Positions 18,004 to 26,185 are shown, counted from the first letter of the stretch. The stretch is DNA of 34,291 nucleotides from Anaerolineaceae bacterium (GCA_016936755.1 JAFGXF010000055.1:1-34291); one strand, 5' to 3'. Numbers and translations: made by a program. Notes: a model not told the origin generated them from the letters alone.

Positions 18004-18525
18004 ATGCGAAGCGTCCAAAAAATACCGAATGCGATCAATTTGGATCACGAGATTACTGTCAACATGGATGTTGAGAGCACATATCGATTCATCATTAATA
18101 ATCTCAGCAAGGAATACCCGAATCTAGCAAAGGGGCATGAGTATTTCCGCATTATTAATAAACCAAAAATCGAAGAGGGGGCAATAATTGAATGTCTGGA
18201 ATCTGCCGGCAATCAAACCATCCAACATAAATATGTTGTAAAGGAACTGGTGGAAAATCAAAGGATTAGTTATGAGTCAAAACCATCCAAGGTAATGGTC
18301 AAGATACCAGGAAGGACCATCGAGAGCACCAGCAACACTTATGTGTATTATGATTTCGAAAAGGAAGAAGACAGCAAAACCAATATACGATTAACCATAA
18401 CCGTTCAATTCGCCAATATTTTTGAGAAAGCATTCAGCCAGATAACAGGCGGAATGAAACCCTGGAAAAATCATTGCATTGAAGAAATGGAAGGTTTGAG
18501 GCAGCGGATAAACAGCAAGGGGTAA
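18004..18525 (+). CDS. Small soluble protein, possibly SRPBCC/START-like
   Basis: The 173-residue protein has no signal peptide or membrane segment. Alternating strands (VKELVENQRISYES, NTYVYYDFEKEE, TNIRLTITVQF) followed by a C-terminal amphipathic helix (MKPWKNHCIEEMEGLRQRI) fit the SRPBCC (polyketide cyclase/START-like) fold, where a long C-terminal helix caps a sheet. This is a shape argument only; no signature residue was recognised. AAAGGAG lies upstream of the ATG. It is AT-rich and stands alone. Confidence 0.65.
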   Translation: MRSVQKIPNAINLDHEITVNMDVESTYRFIINNLSKEYPNLAKGHEYFRIINKPKIEEGAIIECLESAGNQTIQHKYVVKELVENQRISYESKPSKVMVKIPGRTIESTSNTYVYYDFEKEEDSKTNIRLTITVQFANIFEKAFSQITGGMKPWKNHCIEEMEGLRQRINSKG

Positions 18526-18831
18526 TAATCATTCCAAATCAATCCCATTGCCGTTTACCTGTTAAGATCAAGGATTCCGCCATTTCAGTGGATATTTGAA
18601 TATCCCTCGCGTTCGCTTATGAAGGGGGCAAGGGGTTACATAAACAGGGACAATGCAATAACGATAAAACAAGGGGCTGGATATATGCCATGCCGATCCT
18701 GACTTCAACCTGTCGGGATACCCCATATTGTATAATATCCCAAAATTTGGGAAGCTCGTCAGTCTGTCCGGAGAGATTATCTCACCGGTGCATACAGATA
18801 TCGGGCGGTAAAACACATAGCCAGGTCACTC
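18526..18831. other. Intergenic with a palindrome and -10-like box
   Basis: TATAAT at 18731-18736 is followed after one base by a perfect 7-1-7 palindrome, TCCCAAAATTTGGGA (18738-18752), which looks like an operator for the following Crp-like gene. No clear -35 was found. Confidence 0.45.
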
Positions 18832-19047
18832 ATGTCCATCGATAGATCATCCCATTCATGCAGTCCGGAAAACCTTGAAAGATTCAGGCACTCCATTCCG
18901 AGCCAGGTTCGCATTCCAGAATCTGAATGGGACTATGTATCTCCCCAGCTTGTGGAACGAAAGTTCGAAAAAAGCGCGTATCTTGTGCGTGCCAGTGAGG
19001 TTGCTGACAGCTTCTATTTCATCATCAATGGGCTGGTGCGAATTTGA
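18832..19047 (+). pseudogene. Truncated Crp/Fnr-family regulator (N-terminal fragment)
   Basis: The 71-residue frame matches the N-terminal start of Crp/Fnr proteins: an initial helix, a PESEWDYVSPQLVERKF stretch, and the first cyclic-nucleotide-binding strands ending ADSFYFIINGLVRI. A TGA then follows, where intact members continue for another ~150 residues through the dimer helix and winged HTH. The rest is absent in all frames before the next gene, so this is a deletion remnant without DNA-binding capacity. Residual promoter-like and operator-like sequence remains upstream. Confidence 0.7.
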
Positions 19048-19294
19048 CAGCTCCACTATGCACCATTAATAATAGCGGAATCTGGCTTTCAGGCCGGGTA
19101 TCCAAACCTGAACGGATCCATTCGGAAGACAGCCAGGACAACTCCAGCAGTAGTGTCTTGCCTGGAGGGTAGCCAGTATAATCCCGGCAGTCATCATTTA
19201 AACAGCGTATTCGGCGTCTGGTGGCTTGCCCGGCAAAATCCCGCCCTTGTCGCCTGCCATCCGGTGGTATATTGCATATATAAGGATAGAAGAC

Positions 19295-20092
19295 ATGGAG
19301 AATACTTCTACACCCACCGAAAAGAACCGCGGGAAAGCAGTCGTGGTCCTCATCATGGTTCTGACCCTGGTTCTGGTGACCCTTTACTGGGCAGCGATCC
19401 AGGTATTTCAACTGGAGGGCCTCACACTCTATTTCATGCAACTTGGGTTATACCTGGTCTATTTCCTACTGGCATGCTGGGGATTGAAACAGGAGCAGAT
19501 CTCTTTGCCCATCAACGCCCGGCGAATCCTCGAGGCATTGGCATGGACACTCGTAGGCTGGCTGGTCTTCCTGCTCTTTATTCAACTGCTGGGTGCGGCC
19601 AGGCTGCCAGAGGAATTCCAGGCCTTGAAGGACACTCCGGCCTGGAAAATCGGAGCAAAGATCCTGAGCACCTGGTTCTTCGTGGGCATGGGGGAGGAAT
19701 TGCTCTTCCGTGGTTATTTCCTGAAAGCCTTCCGGCGACATTTCACCCAGGGGACAGACCGCCGGCGGACGGTGGGTGCCGTCCTGCTCGTCAGCGCGTT
19801 CTTCTCCCTCTGGCATCTCCCCATTCGAATATCCTGGTTCATCTCCGGGGAGTTGGATCTGATCATGCTCCTGGTCAGCCTGCTGGTATTGTTCGTGCTT
19901 GGTCTTGCCTACGCCTACTTATTCATCCGTTCGGACAATATCCTCCTGACCGGATTGGTGCATGGCGTGTCAGACTATCCTCTGGTTGGGATCAATTCGC
20001 AAATGACCGCGATCATCCTGGCCGTCGCCATCGGCTGCGTGGAAATCTCCCGCTTGATAAGTGGGAGGAAAGCCAAAGCTTTGCTACAATAA
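19295..20092 (+). CDS. CPBP-family intramembrane metalloprotease (Abi-like)
   Basis: Start chosen at the ATG at 19295 (MENTS...), with AAGGAT nearby; an upstream in-frame ATG at 19226 gives an implausible extension. The 265-residue protein has about eight membrane segments. The CPBP motifs are present: GEELLFRG (E134, E135, R139), FSLWH (F170, H174) and a third motif LVHGVSD (H223, D227). The family includes CAAX-type prenyl proteases and bacteriocin-immunity proteins; the substrate here is unknown. It stands downstream of a broken regulator and upstream of a duplicated DUF3795 leader, with no evident operon partner. Confidence 0.88.
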   Translation: MENTSTPTEKNRGKAVVVLIMVLTLVLVTLYWAAIQVFQLEGLTLYFMQLGLYLVYFLLACWGLKQEQISLPINARRILEALAWTLVGWLVFLLFIQLLGAARLPEEFQALKDTPAWKIGAKILSTWFFVGMGEELLFRGYFLKAFRRHFTQGTDRRRTVGAVLLVSAFFSLWHLPIRISWFISGELDLIMLLVSLLVLFVLGLAYAYLFIRSDNILLTGLVHGVSDYPLVGINSQMTAIILAVAIGCVEISRLISGRKAKALLQ

Positions 20093-20140
20093 GAGAAACC
20101 ACCCTGCGCCACGCGCGCCCCAAAATGGCTTGCTAGTATC

Positions 20141-20251
20141 CCACCCACAGCGGGCATGCACCCTGAGAGTGGCTAAATTGGCACAAAGAAACTCAATCCT
20201 ATTACTCAGGAGGAAGAACGATACCGATGGACACACAACTGATCGGCAGGT
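20141..20251 (+). pseudogene. 5' fragment of a DUF3795 gene with its leader (repeat copy A)
   Basis: These 111 bases align without gaps to 26186-26296, with 11 differences by my count. The copy holds the leader, an AGGAGGAAG ribosome site and the first eight codons (MDTQLIGR) of the cysteine-rich DUF3795 protein that is intact at 23203. Similarity stops abruptly, and GTTGGGC follows 11 bases later at 20262-20268. Confidence 0.8.
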
Positions 20252-20261
20252 CAGGCTAACC

Positions 20262-20268
20262 GTTGGGC
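20262..20268 (+). repeat. GTTGGGC box before the phosphotransferase gene
   Basis: CCGTTGGGCTGG fits the GTTRRRY core of integron attC sites and resembles boxes before two other ORFs (22298, 23139). No inverse box (RYYYAAC) is found upstream here, so this is at best a partial site. Confidence 0.3.
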
Positions 20269-20326
20269 TGGTAAAATAAATGGCAATACGACTGTAACAA
20301 CAAAAATCCACCACAATGAAAATGAA

Positions 20327-21319
20327 ATGTTAATTATTCGATCGATTATTGATGAAACCGAAATCCGTCAAACAATAAGAGATCACTACGGTGGTTGTCT
20401 TCTTAATGCGATGTGCATGTTTGAATACCGGGGACTCAATGATATCTACATATGCACAAATGGCAACCAATCCTTTTTTTTCAAAATCTACGCAAGAAAA
20501 GATATCGATCAGGATGCTATTGAAGCCGAAATAGAGATCATAAATCACTTGAAGCAGTCAGGATTGTCCGTTGCCTATCCCATATCCATGAAGGACGGAC
20601 GATATCTTCTGCCCATCGAAGCTCCGGAAGGTACCAGGTTCGGGGTGCTTTTCTCAGAAGCCGAGGGCATCCCCTGCAACAACGACATGCTTGATGATCA
20701 AGAGATATCAGCGATAGGCCGCCTGATCTCGGACATGCACACCATGCTGGCTACCATTCCAATGGTTCCCAAACTCTGGAAGCTCGATGATCGGCTGTTC
20801 CTTGATCGTTCCATTGAAATATTGGAAAACTACCACGAGTTCAACCCTCAGCTTGAGCTGTCTTTCCTAAAGGATGTGGTGAAGGAACTCAAGGAACAAA
20901 TACAAGCCAAAGCCAGAAGCTGGAATTGGGGGCTTTGTCATGGGGATATCTACACCGGTAACATCCATCGCAGAAATGATGGAAATTTGAGCATCTATGA
21001 TTTTGACTTCTGCGGGTACGGCTGGCGCGCTTATGATGTATCGCCGTTTCTGGGGAACTTTGGCACCGGAGTTCGGGAAGACGCTGTTGAAAAACGGAAA
21101 AGGCGGCTTGACTATTTCCTTCGCGGATATAAGACTGCTGGTGGCCTTACAGATGCTGAGATTGAAGCGGTCTATCAAATATTCGTTCCTTTCCGACGAA
21201 TCTTCAATATCGGTTACCTGTATGACGCGTTCCACTATGTGTGGGGCAACAAGCTGCGTAATGATCTGATTACCCAGGATACCAGGTTATTGCACGAATG
21301 GGTTGATTATTATTGGTAG
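20327..21319 (+). CDS. APH-type phosphotransferase (kinase-fold)
   Basis: The 330-residue protein belongs to the phosphotransferase enzyme family with the protein-kinase-like fold. The catalytic loop is LCHGDIYTGNI (H205, D207, N212) and the metal-binding segment is IYDFDFCGYG (D224, D226). The N-terminal lobe has FFFKIYAR with the ATP-binding lysine at about residue 53. Relatives include aminoglycoside and macrolide kinases, homoserine kinase ThrB-type and Ser/Thr kinase SrkA; the acceptor cannot be told from sequence. There is no clear Shine-Dalgarno before the ATG. The gene is AT-rich, starts about 60 bases after a GTTGGGC box, and may be a mobile cassette gene. Confidence 0.85.
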   Translation: MLIIRSIIDETEIRQTIRDHYGGCLLNAMCMFEYRGLNDIYICTNGNQSFFFKIYARKDIDQDAIEAEIEIINHLKQSGLSVAYPISMKDGRYLLPIEAPEGTRFGVLFSEAEGIPCNNDMLDDQEISAIGRLISDMHTMLATIPMVPKLWKLDDRLFLDRSIEILENYHEFNPQLELSFLKDVVKELKEQIQAKARSWNWGLCHGDIYTGNIHRRNDGNLSIYDFDFCGYGWRAYDVSPFLGNFGTGVREDAVEKRKRRLDYFLRGYKTAGGLTDAEIEAVYQIFVPFRRIFNIGYLYDAFHYVWGNKLRNDLITQDTRLLHEWVDYYW

Positions 21320-21354
21320 CGAAATCCAAATCCATGGAGTAACAGATCCTTATC

Positions 21355-21370
21355 GCCCAACCAGCCCAAC
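21355..21370 (+). repeat. Two GCCCAAC boxes after the phosphotransferase gene
   Basis: GCCCAAC occurs at 21355-21361 and 21364-21370, each fitting the inverse core (RYYYAAC) of an attC site. No partner GTTRRRY lies before the next gene at 21529, so if this was an attC site it is broken. Confidence 0.25.
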
Positions 21371-21528
21371 ACCGGCTCCAACCGGATTGAAACTTTGCCA
21401 TTCCAGACAGGTACGCTTTGTCAGAAGTGGCGCGAAATTGTAAGCTGCCTTGTCTATCCCCCTGCTGCCGGTGGACCAATCCGCCAGCAGGGAAACATAA
21501 TTCAAAATTCATTCACTTGGAGGTCAAT

Positions 21529-22146
21529 GTGGGTCTTTCAGAGAAACTGATGAAACAAGGGGGCAAGCCTTCTGGATTGCCGGGCAGGGTGATTGGTTAC
21601 TTAATGAACTTAAGCCACAAGAACATTTACCTTTGGGGTCTCAAGGATATTTCAGGTGGAAAGATGACTAAGGCCCTTGATATTGGCTGTGGTGGAGGAG
21701 AAGTTATCAAGCTGCTCGCCACGAAAATGCCGGAGGGAAAAGTATATGGTATCGATCATTCCCCGGAAATGGTAGCTCTCTCCAAGAGGGTTAACAGGTC
21801 TTTGCTGGAGAATGATCGTGTAGAAATCAATCAGGGCTCTGTATCAACTTTGCCATATGAAGACAACATGTTTGAGATTGTGACGGCTTTTGAAACGATC
21901 CAGTTTTGGACCAATTTGAATCACGACCTAAAGGAAGTCAAGCGGGTTTTAAAGCCATCGGGAAGTCTATTGATTGTTAACAGGTATCCCGACTTGCAAG
22001 GGAAGGATGCTGGTTGGGCAGAAGTTTTACAAATTCATTCTTCAGGAGAATATCGAGAACAACTCAGTACGGCGGGTTTTGTTGACATTTCAATTGATGA
22101 GAAATCCAACCCGGGTTGGATTTTAGTTTTATCGAGGAAACCGTAG
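21529..22146 (+). CDS. Class I SAM-dependent methyltransferase
   Basis: GTG at 21529 is chosen because GGAGG lies five bases upstream; upstream in-frame codons have no ribosome site and a non-protein-like composition. The 205-residue product carries SAM motif I ALDIGCGGGEVIKLLA (about 47-62), motif II-like VYGIDHSPEMV (about 73-83), a post-II segment with the acidic VEINQGSVSTLPY, and motif IV/V-like VTAFETIQFW and LKEVKRVLKPSGSLLIV. It resembles UbiE/SmtA-type small-molecule methyltransferases; the substrate is unknown. It lies between the phosphotransferase and an attC-like stretch. Confidence 0.88.
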   Translation: MGLSEKLMKQGGKPSGLPGRVIGYLMNLSHKNIYLWGLKDISGGKMTKALDIGCGGGEVIKLLATKMPEGKVYGIDHSPEMVALSKRVNRSLLENDRVEINQGSVSTLPYEDNMFEIVTAFETIQFWTNLNHDLKEVKRVLKPSGSLLIVNRYPDLQGKDAGWAEVLQIHSSGEYREQLSTAGFVDISIDEKSNPGWILVLSRKP

Positions 22147-22184
22147 CAGAGCATAAAAAAAAGAACTTCATCAACCTCCGCCCA

Positions 22185-22304
22185 GCCCAACGCTCACGCT
22201 CCTGGTTGGGGCATGTTTGGATGTAGCTGGCTCACGCCTGGGACGATGGACTCGATATGGATAGTTCTACCCGGACACGGCGGATGATACGACATCCGTT
22301 GGGC
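22185..22304 (+). repeat. attC-like interval between methyltransferase and membrane-protein genes
   Basis: GCCCAAC (22185-22191) and GTTGGGC (22298-22304) are the outer boxes expected of an integron attC site, 120 bases end to end, within the usual size range. The inner L boxes do not pair convincingly by eye. The next ORF begins 41 bases after the right box. Confidence 0.35.
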
Positions 22305-22344
22305 GGTTGAGCTTCCCAGTACGTGAAAGAGAAAGAAATGATTA

Positions 22345-22998
22345 ATGGCTGATAAACATACATTTGCTTTACGTCTGTATGATACCAAGGTGCTCGTCCT
22401 GACGCTGGTGGGGATCCTATCCCTTGGAACCATGATACTTTTCGGATTTCAGCAGATCTGGAACATCCCGAGATGGACACAATATGCGGGTTTAACGGTG
22501 TTGATTGCTGTGGCGTTTATTGTTTCACGCTGTCTCGCTACAAGACCCGCCAATGTCCAAATCAGAGATCGAACCATCACCATCGAGCAGACCAGGCAAC
22601 CAGCCAAGATAATATCTTTACAGGATATTGAGTCATTCACTTACTATGAGGAAATACTACTTTATAGTCTAAAAATCTCACTGGCAAGTCATGAAATGTT
22701 ATCGATCATCGACTTCAAATGGGGTGATAAGACCGACTTTCGTGCTTTTTTAAGGCAATTCGAATCTCAGATGTCCTCAAGCGGTGACAGGTCCGGTGCG
22801 GTTCCTATTTTGGGAACTGAGTCTTTTTATCATTCGCGGGTAAAGAATGTCATCACGATCTCTCTGATCGTCATTTTTGGTTTTACGGCAATCTTTCTTA
22901 ACATCAAACATGCTTTTGATTCCTGGAATCCGATCTGCATCTATTTCTTCTGGGTTTTACCGACAGCTTTTTTTCTGAAGATGTGGCTGTCGAAATGA
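22345..22998 (+). CDS. Membrane protein with PH-like middle domain, function unknown
   Basis: The 217-residue protein has two membrane segments at the N-terminus (about 17-37, 45-63), a soluble middle of about 95 residues with strands VQIRDRTITIEQTRQPAKIISLQDIESFTYYEE, and two more at the C-terminus (about 167-186, 192-213). The middle region recalls bacterial PH-like domains found between membrane pairs. I do not recognise a characterised family. GAGAAAGAAATG with a weak site precedes it; start at 22345 is the best candidate. Confidence 0.65.
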   Translation: MADKHTFALRLYDTKVLVLTLVGILSLGTMILFGFQQIWNIPRWTQYAGLTVLIAVAFIVSRCLATRPANVQIRDRTITIEQTRQPAKIISLQDIESFTYYEEILLYSLKISLASHEMLSIIDFKWGDKTDFRAFLRQFESQMSSSGDRSGAVPILGTESFYHSRVKNVITISLIVIFGFTAIFLNIKHAFDSWNPICIYFFWVLPTAFFLKMWLSK

Positions 22999-23033
22999 TC
23001 CATCTCCATACAGGGAAGGGCCGTGTCCAAGCC

Positions 23034-23145
23034 ATCCAACACCAACTCCACCAGACGCCAAGCCTGCGTCTCCACGCTGGTGCGCCAGATCGTTAACCCG
23101 CCAGCAGGCAGGCACCCCGAAGTGACGTAACCCAATCCGTTGGGT
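23034..23145 (+). repeat. attC-like interval before the intact DUF3795 gene
   Basis: ATCCAAC (23034-23040) and GTTGGGT (23139-23145) fit the RYYYAAC/GTTRRRY boxes, 112 bases end to end. Between them, CACCA...GACGC and GCGTC...TGGTG can fold into an internal stem. It shares CCGTTGGGYGG with the 22.3-kb site. Confidence 0.35.
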
Positions 23146-23202
23146 GGCTTATGTGATACCGATGAATCTAATGCACATTGATCAAGGGAAAGGACAATTC
23201 CG

Positions 23203-23505
23203 ATGGACATACAACTGATCGGCAGGTGCGGCGCATATTGTGGAGCCTGCGAGTGGAAGGCAAAGACCAATTGTCCCGGATGCCTGGCAGCCAATGGCAG
23301 GATGTTCTGGGGTGACTGTTCTGTTGCCAGATGTACTATTGAGAACGGTTATCAGCACTGTGGCTTTTGTCCGGAGATCCCCTGCGTAATGCTCCAGGGG
23401 TACTTCGACAACCCGGAGCATGGGGACAATGGAGAACGTTTGGAAAACCTGAAAACATGGGCGCGCGGACAGCTTACTTACATGGAGCTGACGAAAAAGA
23501 AATAA
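23203..23505 (+). CDS. DUF3795 cysteine-rich small protein (intact copy)
   Basis: The 100-residue protein has ten cysteines: C9, C13, C16, C24, C27, C39, C44, C53, C56 and C61. The pattern CGAYCGAC ... CPGC ... CSVARC ... CGFCPEIPC is that of DUF3795 proteins, thought to bind zinc or an iron-sulfur cluster; no function is known. The last third is a charged helix (GERLENLKTWARGQL). GGAAAGGA lies upstream. It begins 58 bases after a GTTGGGT box. Two broken copies of the same gene lie at 20.2 and 26.3 kb, so the family has been duplicated and partly lost here. Confidence 0.88.
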   Translation: MDIQLIGRCGAYCGACEWKAKTNCPGCLAANGRMFWGDCSVARCTIENGYQHCGFCPEIPCVMLQGYFDNPEHGDNGERLENLKTWARGQLTYMELTKKK

Positions 23506-23753
23506 AGTGCCGCGAGATCCTGGCTCTGACAACAGGGAAAGAGAAAATAAAAAAAGGCAACATGCCGCCAATACGCAGTAATATCACTGCTACACGTACA
23601 GCATCCTTGGTGCCAAATTTAGCTCCCAGGCACGAGCAATGTGACCGAATTCGTGCTGTAAGCATCCCCCGATTGTAGATCCCTAAATCTTCTGAGTAGA
23701 TCGTCACCGCGAAAGACAATCAATGCTTCAGGCAGTCTGTTAATCCCCGGAGA

Positions 23754-23877
23754 TTAATCACTGCGCTGGACAACGATCAGCGTGATGTCATCGAACTGAG
23801 ATGCTTCGCCGGCGAATGCGTGGATTCCTGCAACGATCGCCGCGTGCAGTTCCGCTGCCGGGTTGATCCACCAGCCA
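23754..23877 (-). pseudogene. C-terminal remnant of a PP2C/SpoIIE-type phosphatase
   Basis: The minus strand reads INPAAELHAAIVAGIHAFAG then EASQFDDITLIVVQRSD and a stop. This is the usual C-terminus of PP2C/SpoIIE-family phosphatases, where FDDIT holds a metal-binding aspartate. Nothing upstream continues the domain: the sequence runs straight into an ABC ATPase fragment in the opposite orientation. It is therefore a rearrangement scrap. Confidence 0.65.
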
Positions 23878-23880
23878 TCC

Positions 23881-23961
23881 ATCCTTTTCCTGGACGAACC
23901 CACCACCGGCATCGATGTGACCAGCGCGCGCCAGATCCACCGGTTGATCCAGTCCAGATAA
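23881..23961 (+). pseudogene. Walker B fragment of an ABC transporter ATPase
   Basis: The frame reads ILFLDEPTTGIDVTSARQIH then RLIQSR and a stop. Over 72 bases it matches the intact ATPase gene at 27480-27551 with nine differences. Walker A and signature regions are missing, so this is a decayed partial duplicate, joined back-to-back with the phosphatase remnant. Confidence 0.85.
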
Positions 23962-24024
23962 GTTATTCTTCCTTTTGGTTCCGCGATCTGCGATTGCTAG
24001 GTCTCGGGAGGTGAGATTTGAATG

Positions 24025-24053
24025 TTGACCTCAATCTAGTCTGTGTATATAAT
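24025..24053 (+). promoter_or_regulatory. Strong promoter upstream of the GH12 lipoprotein
   Basis: TTGACC (24025-24030), 17 bases, TATAAT (24048-24053). It lies about 210 bases before the GH12 start, so the transcript would have a leader of about 200 bases, in which GGCAGG and CCTGCC (about 24112-24147) can pair. Confidence 0.7.
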
Positions 24054-24263
24054 CTATTCAGCTTATTCAACCTATGGCTGCCTAACATCCAAAATATTTT
24101 AGGACATAATATGGCAGGAACAGTCAGTCCAAATGTCCTTAGCCTGCCGCCGTATAACCCGTGATTGGCTTTCGAATCTCCTCCTCATTCAACAGGGAAT
24201 TACGTTATTCGAGTTTGAAAAGCGAGTAAAGCTGGTCCGGGCAAGAAGGGGAGGTTTCAGGTC

Positions 24264-25148
24264 ATGAAGAAAATCGGTAATCAACACAATCATGTAATTG
24301 CAGCACTTATAAATGTTATTCTTGCCCTAGCCTTCATGACCTTGGCCTGTTCAGGTCAGCAAGGCACCGCGACTGCCCCTATAGTATCGGCCACTCCCAC
24401 AATCACAACCTTTCCAACGGCATCACCCTCCCCAACACCAACGGAGGGAGGCGTAATCACCACCTGTTCCCCACTCGAAACCGTGGCCGTTGGGCCTTAT
24501 TTAATTGAAGCTAACTTTTGGAACTGGGTGGCCTGTCCCGGAATCCAGTGCATGGCCATCGATAGGGGGACCGGGGCATTTACTGTGACCCAGTACCCCG
24601 ACTGCGGCAACCCATTCTCCTTCCCCAACGTGCTGTATGGTTGTTCCTGGGATATCTGCAGCCCTGATAGTACGCTCCCAAAACAGGTTGGCGCGCTCAC
24701 CAGCGCGACAAGCAGCTGGAGCTTCAGCGTCGGCGGGACGGCCAGTGACCAATGGAACGTGGCATACGACATCTGGTTCTGCCCGGATGACAGCTGCGGC
24801 TCGAATGGCTTCCCTGGCGGGACCGAGTTGATGATCTGGTTGGACTACCAAAACGTCAACGGATGGTTGTACAACCAGGGACCGGTAAGTCTTGCCGGTC
24901 TCAACTGGGAACTGTGGACAGCCACTCAGACCTCGGCTGCCGGCGACTGGACGTATCTGGCTTACCTGATACAGGGCACGATTATAACTTCGGTTTCCAA
25001 TTTAGATCTGATGGCATTTATTTCCGATGCCAGGGCGCGGGGCCATATACAAGACTCCTGGTACCTGTACGCGGTTCAGGCGGGCATCGAGCTTCGGATA
25101 GGCGGAATCCCCTACAATCATTACGATTTCTCGGTCTCAATCCCATAA
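24264..25148 (+). CDS. GH12 endoglucanase-like lipoprotein
   Basis: The 294-residue protein has a lipoprotein signal with lipobox LACS (C29), a Thr/Pro/Ser-rich linker to about residue 62, and a GH12 beta-jelly-roll domain. Family motifs are VAYDIWF (about 167-173), ELMIWL with nucleophile E188, and VQAGIELRIGG with acid/base E276. GH12 enzymes cleave beta-1,4-glucan, mixed-linkage glucan or xyloglucan by a retaining mechanism. The protein should be tethered outside the membrane. Cysteines in YGCSWDICS and FCPDDSCG probably form disulfides. GGGGAGG lies upstream of the ATG. It sits 9 kb from the LacI-controlled locus and has no copy of that operator, so it is likely controlled separately. Confidence 0.88.
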   Translation: MKKIGNQHNHVIAALINVILALAFMTLACSGQQGTATAPIVSATPTITTFPTASPSPTPTEGGVITTCSPLETVAVGPYLIEANFWNWVACPGIQCMAIDRGTGAFTVTQYPDCGNPFSFPNVLYGCSWDICSPDSTLPKQVGALTSATSSWSFSVGGTASDQWNVAYDIWFCPDDSCGSNGFPGGTELMIWLDYQNVNGWLYNQGPVSLAGLNWELWTATQTSAAGDWTYLAYLIQGTIITSVSNLDLMAFISDARARGHIQDSWYLYAVQAGIELRIGGIPYNHYDFSVSIP

Positions 25149-25442
25149 ACTCTCCTTGATGGACGAACCGAGCCAGGAGTCCAAAAACCTGGACTTGAGT
25201 AAAAATAAGGGTACTGTGGGGGGCAGAATCGCGGGCTGTTGAGTTACCTCATGATGTATACCGAGTATAAAATAAATCCGCCTGATCGGCGGATGTTTGG
25301 TGCCCCCAAGGAGACTACCCTTTCAGGGCACGGTCGAACTCCTGTTATGGCACCTGCCCTCGAAGGGGGGATTGAAAGGGGAAACTGTATATACGGATAA
25401 TAGAAAGGCGAGGAGGGGTGCTTGAACCGCTTAAAGCCTGTG
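25149..25442. other. Intergenic between convergent genes
   Basis: No gene seen apart from the terminator hairpin at 25276-25294. Short G-rich runs are present without clear structure. Confidence 0.4.
25276..25294 (-). terminator. Terminator of the DUF998 gene
   Basis: ATCCGCC / GGCGGAT forms a 7-bp stem with a 5-base loop. On the minus strand it is followed by a T-rich tail (TTATTTTAT), 149 bases after the stop codon. Confidence 0.6.
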
Positions 25443-26003
25443 TTATACCTGGCTGAGTACAAGCCAGATGAAACTGACCAGGTATAGCCCTCGCTGAGCC
25501 AGTCCTTTGCCCAGTTCGATGACACCGTTTTCGCACAGACCAAAGAGCATTGAAAATCCAGTCACGAGCACTAAAAAGCTCACATGCATCCATCGCTCGG
25601 TGGGAGTGGGCGCGGTGATTACTCGGTAGAAGATCCCGATCGTGAAGCTAATTCCCGCCACTGTTGCGAACAGGGAATGCAGCTTGCTTTCCTGCAGTGA
25701 GTATTTCACGCCTTCAAGAAAAGGTGCCGTGCTGAAAAAACCCGAGAACAGGATCGCCAATCCGTACACCATGACCAGGAGATCTGGGTAGAAGACCTTC
25801 CCTGCCTCGACGAATTTCATGATAAAGCCCAGATTGAGCAGTACGCCAAAGCCGATAAACCCGGCTTGCATGATCCACTGGTATTTCAGACCTTGCGCTG
25901 CCAGATCACTAATCGTGTTTTGCGTCCACTGGTATTGCGGTGGAGCAAAGAAATGGGAAAAAACTATTACTGCAATGAAATAGCTTATAGATGCAATGAT
26001 CAT
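25443..26003 (-). CDS. DUF998 integral membrane protein
   Basis: The 186-residue protein has six membrane segments and the conserved NTISDLAAQG stretch (about 28-37) after the first, which is the mark of DUF998. The function of the family is unknown. It is an inner-membrane protein with short loops. The ATG at 26003 has only a distant GGAG. No operon partner; it is transcribed against the GH12 gene and away from the ArsR locus. Confidence 0.8.
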   Translation of the reverse strand: MIIASISYFIAVIVFSHFFAPPQYQWTQNTISDLAAQGLKYQWIMQAGFIGFGVLLNLGFIMKFVEAGKVFYPDLLVMVYGLAILFSGFFSTAPFLEGVKYSLQESKLHSLFATVAGISFTIGIFYRVITAPTPTERWMHVSFLVLVTGFSMLFGLCENGVIELGKGLAQRGLYLVSFIWLVLSQV

Positions 26004-26156
26004 TTTAAAATATTTTCTCCGTTTAAAGAATATACTACCTTCGGAGGTTTTGATAATTCCTTGGGCTTGAAAATCGGGTCAAGATAATGGCCCCGAACGA
26101 ATTAATCTCTATTATAGTCTCGCATAACCCTGGGTATGAGAATCATATTTAGAAAC

Positions 26157-26178
26157 AAATCTGCCTTACGGCAGGTTT
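26157..26178. terminator. Small hairpin with T-run
   Basis: CTGCC TTAC GGCAG is extended by AAAT/GTTT with one wobble pair and followed by TTTT. No gene ends on the plus strand just before it. It lies directly before the repeat copy shared with 20.1 kb and may mark that boundary. Confidence 0.35.
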
Positions 26179-26185
26179 TGTACCC

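Noticed and set aside
19153-20136. Long alternative plus-strand frame over the CPBP gene
   Set aside because: Low-complexity, Gly/Pro/Arg-rich translation; the other frame carries all CPBP motifs and membrane segments.
23572-23719. Minus-strand frame with LGAKFGTKDAVRVAV, recalling a LuxR HTH end
   Set aside because: The similarity is short and the preceding helix residues do not fit; too weak to call a remnant.
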